Assembly: GCF_033954835.1 (NCBI RefSeq)
Contig: NZ_CP121471.1
Location: 1,302,001 to 1,366,000 of the forward strand
Source: Thiorhodovibrio frisius
GTDB taxonomy: Bacteria; Pseudomonadota; Gammaproteobacteria; Chromatiales; Chromatiaceae
Direction of reading: 5' to 3'
DNA length: 64,000 nt
Numbering within the stretch: position 1 is the first letter of the stretch; each line of letters begins with the position of its first letter. This document shows positions 57,824 to 64,000 of this stretch, piece after piece. The notes beneath the pieces were generated by a model. That model saw nothing but the letters and a program-made list of their open reading frames with translations, had not been told where the DNA came from and did not search any database. A program made the position numbers and the translations under genes.

Positions 57824-59884
57824 TTATTCCATATTGGCCGGTCGAACCGGGCCACGCGGGCCAATCGGCGGAAGCAACTCGCTCAGTACCGGCAGCGGGC
57901 GACCCAGGCGTTGATCGTACAGCACCCGATAGGTTAGCACCCGGTCGACATAGGCGCGGGTCTCCCGATAAGGGATGGTCGCGATCCAAACATCCGCCGC
58001 CATTGGTTGTTCTTGGGACGCATCGGGCGCCTGCTGTGGCAGCCAGCGGCGCACCGCTGTCGGCCCGGCATTATAAGCGGCGGTGGCCAAGGCTTCATGG
58101 CCATCGAATACCTCATTGAGGTAAGCAAGATAGGCGCTGCCCAAGCGGATGTTGAGCGCGGGTTCGATGAGGTCCGCCGCAGCGGGAGTGGGAAGCTCAA
58201 GGCGCCCGGCAACCTCGCGCGCGGTGCTTGGCAGCAGTTGCATCAGCCCCATGGCATCGGCGGGGGAGATGGCGTCGGGGTTAAAGATGCTCTCCTGGCG
58301 GATGATTGCGAGCAGCCAGGATGGGGGCAGTCCGGTCGCCTTGGCGGCCTCTTCGGTCAGCTCGGTGTAGAGCAGCGGAAAGCGCAGCTCAAGGTCGTCC
58401 CAATAGCCGCTGCGGGCGAGGATTAAAATGGCCTGAATCCGAAATCCCAGCGCTTGTGCCAGGGCGGCGGCTTCGCGCAGGGCAATGGCGCGCGCCTCGC
58501 CCTGATGGGCGCGTTCGAGCGCGCGGGCGTATTCGCGCCATTCGCGGCGGATTTCGATGTCTTGTTGGAGTGCCTGGAGTTCTCGCAGCCGCGCGGCGCG
58601 CGGGGAGTCGAGGAGTTCTTGAAGCCGTTCCGGGTTGATGGGGATGGGGCGATGGGCGATTTTTTTTGCGACGCCGAGACGCTCTGCGGCGAGAAAGCCC
58701 CACAGGCTGCGATCATCGGCGGCGCGGCGATAGGCGGCGACGGCTCCGGCGGATTTCTGATCTGTCGCATCCGCTTGCGCTGTTTGGGGCTCTGGCGGGT
58801 CAGTGTCCAGTGTTTGCTCCAGTGCCCGCCCGAGCCAGTATTGCCAAAGCGCGCGGCGGCTTTCGTCCTTGGGCAGGGCCTCAATCCACTGCGGCAGGAG
58901 TTCCCAGGCACCGAGCTTAAGCCCGGTGCGCAAGCGCTTTTGTTGCAGGGTCAGGCTGCCGGCACCGGGGGGCAGACGCTCCAGTTCTGCCAGCGCGCGC
59001 GCGCGCTCGCCGCGTGCGGCCAGGGTCAGGCCGGCAGCGGCATGCACCAGTCCAGCCTGTGCGGGCGGCAGGTCGGCGAAGGTTTTGGTTAGCAACTCAA
59101 GGGCGCTGTTCGGCTGGCGGGCGGCGAAATCGGCCAGGGCGGCGGCGATGACGCGCGCCCGATTTGGGTGTTTCCCGGCAGGCGCAGACGGGAAGCGCTC
59201 GGCTCTGGTCGCGGCCGCCAGTCGGAATGCAAGCCAGGGTTGCTCTGCTGCCGGCAAATATTGGCCTTGGAAGCGGGCGATGCTGTCATTGCCGCGCGCG
59301 AGCAACAGCTCAATGCGCCGCCAGACCAGCGCCGGGTCGAACCCCTCGGATTGCGCCCAGGCCGCAAATAGCGGATCGCAGACATCGGGCAGGGAGCCGC
59401 CGGTCAGGTAGAGATCAGCCAGACCGGCGAAGGCGGCCTCGGCATCCCCGGTGTCGCGCAGGGCACGCCGATACAGACATTCGCGCGTTTCCGAGCCATT
59501 GTCGACGTAGAGCCGTGCATACTCGGCCCAGCGCTTTTCGCGCGCGAGTCGTCCCAGCCACAGCCGGCGCAGGCGCTCGCCGGGCGCGGTGCCGGCCATG
59601 GCGGCGATTTGAGGTTCAACCGCGCTGGCCTGGGCTTGATTGAGGCGCTGCACCAGGGCCGCGATGGCCAGGTCCGGCGCGAGCGGGTAGTGCGCCAGGG
59701 ATTCGCTGAGCTGGTCGAAGCGCTCCATGTCGCCGTTTTCAAGCGCCCATTGCGCTTGTCCGAAGCGCTCGCGCGCGGCGCTCAAATCTGCCGCGCTGGT
59801 GCTGTCGTCCTCACCCCCCGCAAGCGGCATGAGAGCGCAGCCGAGGGCGAAGAGACTTCCGAGAATGGCTATGCGATATTGCAT
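57824..59884 (-). CDS. slt: Soluble lytic murein transglycosylase
   Basis: 686 residues from ATG 59884 with an exported N-terminus. A long alpha-superhelical (U-shaped) domain of about 440 residues precedes the Slt70 linker and the catalytic domain. The latter has IIRQESIFNPDAIS with catalytic Glu531, SPADAMGLMQLLPSTA and YNAGPTAVRRWL. It cleaves the glycan strand to 1,6-anhydromuropeptides. Length and order match Slt70. Confidence 0.95.
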   Translation of the reverse strand: MQYRIAILGSLFALGCALMPLAGGEDDSTSAADLSAARERFGQAQWALENGDMERFDQLSESLAHYPLAPDLAIAALVQRLNQAQASAVEPQIAAMAGTAPGERLRRLWLGRLAREKRWAEYARLYVDNGSETRECLYRRALRDTGDAEAAFAGLADLYLTGGSLPDVCDPLFAAWAQSEGFDPALVWRRIELLLARGNDSIARFQGQYLPAAEQPWLAFRLAAATRAERFPSAPAGKHPNRARVIAAALADFAARQPNSALELLTKTFADLPPAQAGLVHAAAGLTLAARGERARALAELERLPPGAGSLTLQQKRLRTGLKLGAWELLPQWIEALPKDESRRALWQYWLGRALEQTLDTDPPEPQTAQADATDQKSAGAVAAYRRAADDRSLWGFLAAERLGVAKKIAHRPIPINPERLQELLDSPRAARLRELQALQQDIEIRREWREYARALERAHQGEARAIALREAAALAQALGFRIQAILILARSGYWDDLELRFPLLYTELTEEAAKATGLPPSWLLAIIRQESIFNPDAISPADAMGLMQLLPSTAREVAGRLELPTPAAADLIEPALNIRLGSAYLAYLNEVFDGHEALATAAYNAGPTAVRRWLPQQAPDASQEQPMAADVWIATIPYRETRAYVDRVLTYRVLYDQRLGRPLPVLSELLPPIGPRGPVRPANME

Positions 59885-60069
59885 GAACTGTCCTGTGGGC
59901 GGGGCTCGCTCACTGTGGGGTGCTGGCGCTTTGATCGGGCGCCCCGGCCTGAAGCAAGCTTCTGGCGCGGATTTTAAGACCGGACATTTGGATCGGCGCG
60001 CTCCTGTGCCCATGTTGCAAACTGGCACGGAAGTTTGGACAAAATTATTGTCAGGAGTCATCCGCCATC

Positions 60070-60957
60070 ATGTTCTCTGAACCGCCGGTGAATCACATGG
60101 ATTCTACCGACCTCAACAAAGAAGACCCCTCACTGGAGTCTCTCGCCGCTGTGATGCGCGAGGTCGCCCAGGCTGAAATTCTCCCGGCCTTTGGTCTTGT
60201 CCAGGCCCGGGCCAAGGCTGATGGCAGTCTGCTCACCGAGGTCGATTTGGCGGTGCAGCAGCGTCTGATCAAGGCGCTCGAGCGGTTGACGCCGGGAATT
60301 GCGGTGCTCGGCGAGGAGATGCCCGAGAGCGAGCAGCTCAGGTTGCTTGAGCGGGCATCGGCCGATGATGCGCACGCAGGTGAGGCGAGCGCGTTCTGGG
60401 CCCTGGACCCGCTTGATGGGACCAGCAATTTTGCCTGCGGTTTCCCGGCTTTCGCCATCTCCCTGGCGCTGTTCCGCAAGGGGCAGGCTGAGCTTGGCAT
60501 CATTTATGATCCGGTGCGCGATGAATGCTTTAGCGCGCGCTTGGGGCAGGGCGCCTGGCTCAATGGCGACCCCTTGCAGTGTCGTCGCGACTGCCAGCGG
60601 CTGGCGGACGCCATGGCGCTGATCGACTTCAAACGCATCCCGCCCGAGCGCGTGCCGGGGCTCATTCGCACCGGCGCTTTTCGTTCCCAGCGCAATCTCG
60701 GGTCGGTGGCGCTCGACTGGTGCTGGCTCGCTTCCGGTCGTGCCCAGATTTATCTGCACGGCGCGCAGCGGCTGTGGGACTACGCCGCTGGGCGCCTGAT
60801 CGCGGCCGAGGCTGGCGTTATCACCCGGATGCTCCCACCTGGGCTTGCTGAGCCAAGCGCAGGGCTCACACTCGCGCCCCGGCTGGCCATGGCCGCAGCC
60901 CATCCGGCGCTGTTCGATCAGTGGTGGGAACATGTCGGTTTGCCGTGGCGAGAGTGA
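60070..60957 (+). CDS. Inositol monophosphatase family protein
   Basis: 295 residues. Metal-binding motifs: GEEMPES, WALDPLDGTSNF and WDYAAGRLIAAEAG. Mg2+-dependent sugar- or inositol-phosphatase of the SuhB/CysQ group. The substrate cannot be told from sequence. ATG 60070 is used; an in-frame ATG at 60097 is also possible. Confidence 0.9.
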   Translation: MFSEPPVNHMDSTDLNKEDPSLESLAAVMREVAQAEILPAFGLVQARAKADGSLLTEVDLAVQQRLIKALERLTPGIAVLGEEMPESEQLRLLERASADDAHAGEASAFWALDPLDGTSNFACGFPAFAISLALFRKGQAELGIIYDPVRDECFSARLGQGAWLNGDPLQCRRDCQRLADAMALIDFKRIPPERVPGLIRTGAFRSQRNLGSVALDWCWLASGRAQIYLHGAQRLWDYAAGRLIAAEAGVITRMLPPGLAEPSAGLTLAPRLAMAAAHPALFDQWWEHVGLPWRE

Positions 60958-61148
60958 CCACAGAGCCTTCGCGGGAGACGCGGGCGAGGCATTTTCGCCC
61001 TGGGACTTGGTGAGCAAAAACTGACTTACTTCCCGTATCGGGTTGGCATTTTTCAGCCCCCAAACGTCTTGGATTCGACGACAACGACAACGACGACCTG
61101 CCGCCAGCGGCGGGGATGCGTTGCGGTTCATCATTGCAGGAGACCATC

Positions 61149-61592
61149 ATGGCAGAGACCCTGACCGACCAGGATATGGAACTCAGCAGCGGCATCGCCG
61201 CTTTCGAGAGCAAGCAATTTTCGCGCGCTGTGGGCCTGCTCGCGCCCCTGGCCGAAGCTGGCCATCCCGAGGCGCAGTACCGCATGGCCATCATGGCGCA
61301 GAACGGGCTTGGCATGATGCCCAATCCGCTACAGGCTTTCAGTTATATGAAAGCCGCTGCCAAGGCTGGACTCGGCTTGGCACAGCACGGGCTGGGTTTT
61401 ATGTACATGGAAGGCGAATGCACTGACAAAAATCCCCAGCGCGCGCTGGAGTGGTTTACCAAGGCGGCCGAGCAGGGGTTGGCCGGCTCCCAGACCACCC
61501 TCGCGATGATGTACGAGGAAGGTCGCGGTGTTGAAAAGAATCAGGAAGAAGCGCGCAAGTGGTATCGTCTGGCGGGGTTCGACGAGAAATAA
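61149..61592 (+). CDS. Sel1-repeat protein
   Basis: 147 residues with three to four Sel1-like (SLR) repeats: AGHPEAQYRMAIMAQNGLGM, AGLGLAQHGLGFMYMEGEC and QGLAGSQTTLAMMYEEGRGV. ATG 61149 follows a GGAG-type stretch. No signal peptide. Such repeats mediate protein-protein contacts; the partner is unknown. Confidence 0.85.
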   Translation: MAETLTDQDMELSSGIAAFESKQFSRAVGLLAPLAEAGHPEAQYRMAIMAQNGLGMMPNPLQAFSYMKAAAKAGLGLAQHGLGFMYMEGECTDKNPQRALEWFTKAAEQGLAGSQTTLAMMYEEGRGVEKNQEEARKWYRLAGFDEK

Positions 61593-61679
61593 ATCGCCGA
61601 TTTCAGGGCACTGCGTCCAACCCCCATCCCCTAACCCCTGGCGTCGCCGGCATCGGCTGACGCCCTCAGGATCATTTCC

Positions 61680-62987
61680 GTGAAGAAACTTTCGTCCTTC
61701 TTGCTCCCGGTGCTCATTATCGCCGTGGCGCTTGGCCTGTTTCGTTTTCTCAAGGCGACCAAGCCTGAACAGCCGCCGCCCAAGGTGCAAGAGCGGGTGT
61801 GGCGGGTGGCGGTTGAGGCGGTGAAGCCGCAAGCCCTTGCGCCTGAGTTGATGCTTTATGGTCAGGTCGAGACGCCCGACCTGCTCAAACTCACCGCCTC
61901 GGCCAACGCCTGGGTGGAGCGGGTTGGGGTGCGCGATGGCCAGTTGGTGACCAAGGGCGAGGTGCTGATTCAACTCGACCCGCGCGATTTCGAGCCGCGC
62001 ATCGACCAGGCGCGGGCAGAGATTGCGGAACTTAAGGCCAGTATCGAGAGCGAGAACAATCGCCAGCAGTCCGATCAGCTGGCGCTTGAGCAAGAGCAGC
62101 AGCTACTTGATCTGGCTGGTCAGAGCGTGGAACGTCAGCAGCGCTTGAAAACGCAGAAGGTCGGTGCCGAGCAATCGCTCGACGAGGCCATGCAGCAGCA
62201 GGCGCAACAGGCGTTGTCGGTGTCCAATCGCAAGATGAGTATTGCCGATCACCCCAACCGGCTGCGCGGTCTGCAAGCCAAGCTGGCCAGTGCCCAAGCG
62301 CGACTCGATCAGCTCGAGCTAGAGTACGAGCGTGCCAGTTTGAGCGCACCTTACGATGGTGTGATCGCCAATGTGGAGGTCACGGCCGGCGATCAGGTCT
62401 CGCGCGGTGAGGTGCTGCTGATGCTCTATGCCCGCTCAAGCCTTGAGGTGCGTGCGCGCATTCCGGCCCCTTACCAGGACGAGATTCTCGCTGCCATGAA
62501 CGCGGGCAAGACCCTGTCGGCCTCAGCACAGGTCGCCGGCGCCGAGGTTGCGCTGCGTCTTGGGCGATTGGATGGCGAGGCGCAGGCGAGTGGTATCGAC
62601 GGATTGTTTCAGGTGCAGAGCAATGCCGATTTGCTTCGTATCGGCCAGCTACTGACGCTGCGCCTGGCGCGCGGCGCGCAAAGTGATGCGGTGGCCTTGC
62701 CGATGGCGGCCGTTTATGGCGGCGAGCGGGTGTATGAGATACAGACGCAGCCGCCGGAGACCCAAACCGATGGTGCGAAGACGGGCGACGAACAGCAGGC
62801 CGAGAAGCCCGCCGAGCCCACACTGCGCATGCGCTCGGTCGATATCGACATGCTCGGTACTCGCCGAGGTGCCGATGGCCGCGAACTGGCCCTGGTGCGC
62901 TCGCCCGAACTAACCGCTGGAGACCGCGTCGTAATCACCCATTTGCCCAATGCCATTGATGGCCTGCGGGTGGAGGTTGTGCAGTGA
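61680..62987 (+). CDS. RND efflux periplasmic adaptor (membrane fusion protein)
   Basis: 435 residues from a GTG start. An N-terminal anchor helix (KKLSSFLLPVLIIAVALGL) precedes the barrel-sandwich half motif (VGVRDGQLVTKGEVLIQLD). A coiled-coil hairpin of about 120 residues follows (QQSDQLALEQEQQLLDLAGQ), then the second half (SAPYDGVIANVEVTAGDQVS) and a beta-barrel. It joins the inner-membrane RND pump to an outer-membrane channel. Its stop overlaps the pump start. Confidence 0.92.
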   Translation: MKKLSSFLLPVLIIAVALGLFRFLKATKPEQPPPKVQERVWRVAVEAVKPQALAPELMLYGQVETPDLLKLTASANAWVERVGVRDGQLVTKGEVLIQLDPRDFEPRIDQARAEIAELKASIESENNRQQSDQLALEQEQQLLDLAGQSVERQQRLKTQKVGAEQSLDEAMQQQAQQALSVSNRKMSIADHPNRLRGLQAKLASAQARLDQLELEYERASLSAPYDGVIANVEVTAGDQVSRGEVLLMLYARSSLEVRARIPAPYQDEILAAMNAGKTLSASAQVAGAEVALRLGRLDGEAQASGIDGLFQVQSNADLLRIGQLLTLRLARGAQSDAVALPMAAVYGGERVYEIQTQPPETQTDGAKTGDEQQAEKPAEPTLRMRSVDIDMLGTRRGADGRELALVRSPELTAGDRVVITHLPNAIDGLRVEVVQ

Positions 62988-64000
62988 GCGCCTCCGGGCA
63001 GGACGCGCCCAAGGGTCAGGGCGCTCCCATGGGTCACAAGTCGGATCTGATCGGGCTTTTTGCCCATCACAAGGTCGCGGCAAATTTGCTCATGGTCATC
63101 ATGCTGATGACCGGCATTTTCGCGATCGACCGGTTGAACGTGCAGTTCTTCCCAAGCTTCGATCTCGACATCATCACGGTGCGGGTGGTCTGGACCGGGG
63201 CCAGTGCCGAGGACATTGAGGACGGCATCACTAATCCGCTCGAGCAGCGGCTGCGCACCCTCGATAACCTCGACAAAATGACCTCGACCTCCAGTCAGGG
63301 GCTTTCCTCCATCACCCTGGAGTTCAAAGAGGGCACCGACCCGCTGCTGGCGCTCGATCAGGTGCGCCGATTTGTCGATGAGTTTCGTAATTTTCCCCAG
63401 GATGCCCAGAAGCCCGAGGTGGCCCTGGTCACGCGCTACGAGCAGGTCGCGCGACTGCTAATTACTGGCCCCGACTCGCCGGCTGAGCTGCGCCAACTCG
63501 CGCGGCGGTTCGAGACCGAGCTGATTGATCGCGGCATCGACAAGGTCGATATCAACGGCCTGCCCGAGGAAGAAATCAGCATCGAGATCGATAGCGCGCA
63601 GCTCGAAGAACTCGACCTGGGCCTTGCGCAGATCGGCGACCGGGTGGCAGCCTTCAGTCGCGACCTGCCGGCCGGCGCGATCGGGCGCGGCGAGGGCGCG
63701 CGCGAACTGCGCAGCCTCGATAAGCGCCGCGATCCGCTGGAGTTTGCCAATGTGCCGGTGGTGACAGAGGCCGACCTGCGGGTGAACCTGGGCGATATTG
63801 CCGAGGTGGAGCGCCGCCCAAGGGACGGCAGCGTGGAACTTAGCTATCGCGAGCAGCCAGCGGTGGAATTGATTGTGCAGCGTGCAGAGGCGGGGGACTC
63901 CCTGGCGGCCGCGAAGGTGTTCGATCAATGGCTACAGGACGCGCGCGCAAGCCTCACCCCGGGGGTAGAGCTGCAAGCCTACGATCAGTCCTGGACGCTG
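62984..64000 (+). CDS. RND efflux permease, 5' part (runs off the window)
   Basis: GTG start at 62984 overlapping the adaptor stop (GTGA). The first 339 residues are present: membrane helix 1 at about 28-48 (HHKVAANLLMVIMLMTGIFAI), LNVQFFPSFDLDIITVRV, GASAEDIEDGITNPLEQRL and the porter subdomain. AcrB/MexB-like HAE family; the GASAEDIE motif is standard. The rest, including the proton relay residues, lies beyond the right edge. Confidence 0.93.
   Translation, partial: MSASGQDAPKGQGAPMGHKSDLIGLFAHHKVAANLLMVIMLMTGIFAIDRLNVQFFPSFDLDIITVRVVWTGASAEDIEDGITNPLEQRLRTLDNLDKMTSTSSQGLSSITLEFKEGTDPLLALDQVRRFVDEFRNFPQDAQKPEVALVTRYEQVARLLITGPDSPAELRQLARRFETELIDRGIDKVDINGLPEEEISIEIDSAQLEELDLGLAQIGDRVAAFSRDLPAGAIGRGEGARELRSLDKRRDPLEFANVPVVTEADLRVNLGDIAEVERRPRDGSVELSYREQPAVELIVQRAEAGDSLAAAKVFDQWLQDARASLTPGVELQAYDQSWTL

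Overview
The window is a GC-rich gammaproteobacterial chromosome segment, most likely from a purple sulfur bacterium (Chromatiaceae-like). This is inferred from the mix of a nitrogenase-cofactor cluster (nifE-nifN fusion, nifX, DUF269, fdxB), SthA, Slt70, MrcA/MrcB, a pentahaem NrfA-type cytochrome and large sensor kinases. No rRNA, tRNA, CRISPR array, prophage or intact IS element was seen.

Layout. 0.1-19.4 kb is a signalling island: five large histidine kinases, two with tandem periplasmic solute-binding domains and one with three, plus an RpfG-type HD-GYP c-di-GMP phosphodiesterase. Two gene fragments, an internally deleted HD-GYP regulator and the tail of a receiver domain, show that the island has been duplicating and decaying. 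19.4-25.7 kb carries a secreted discoidin-like protein, a zinc-ribbon membrane protein, sthA and a ureA-ureB-ureC trio. The UreC has lost four of its six nickel ligands, including the carbamylated lysine, and has no accessory genes beside it, so it looks like a non-urease paralogue. 25.8-42.4 kb is mostly housekeeping: mrcA, a coiled-coil periplasmic protein, fliW, a DUF808 protein, a yadGH-type ABC exporter, mrcB with a TPR lipoprotein, a yoaA/dinG helicase, tsaB and a DUF455 protein. 42.6-44.3 kb encodes a membrane-anchored NrfA-like cytochrome.

44.4-50.2 kb is AT-rich and all its genes lie on the minus strand. It holds small toxin-antitoxin-like and orphan genes separated by imperfect palindromes with integron core sites (RYYYAAC...GTTRRRY). 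I read it as a cassette array without an integrase (CALIN). At least six attC sites are recognisable, and several cassette genes are frameshifted.

50.5-55.9 kb starts with a periplasmic glutathione peroxidase. A nif operon follows: a fused NifE-NifN scaffold, NifX, an RseC-like protein, a NifX-associated protein and ferredoxin III. It is preceded by a sigma-54 (-24/-12) promoter and a TGT-N10-ACA NifA-type site. 55.9-64.0 kb returns to housekeeping: an NDUFA9-like dehydrogenase, an uncharacterised secreted protein, slt, an inositol-phosphatase-family protein, a Sel1-repeat protein and an RND efflux pair. The RND permease runs off the right edge.

Most function calls rest on recognisable motifs read by eye. 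Domain limits are approximate and no database search was run.
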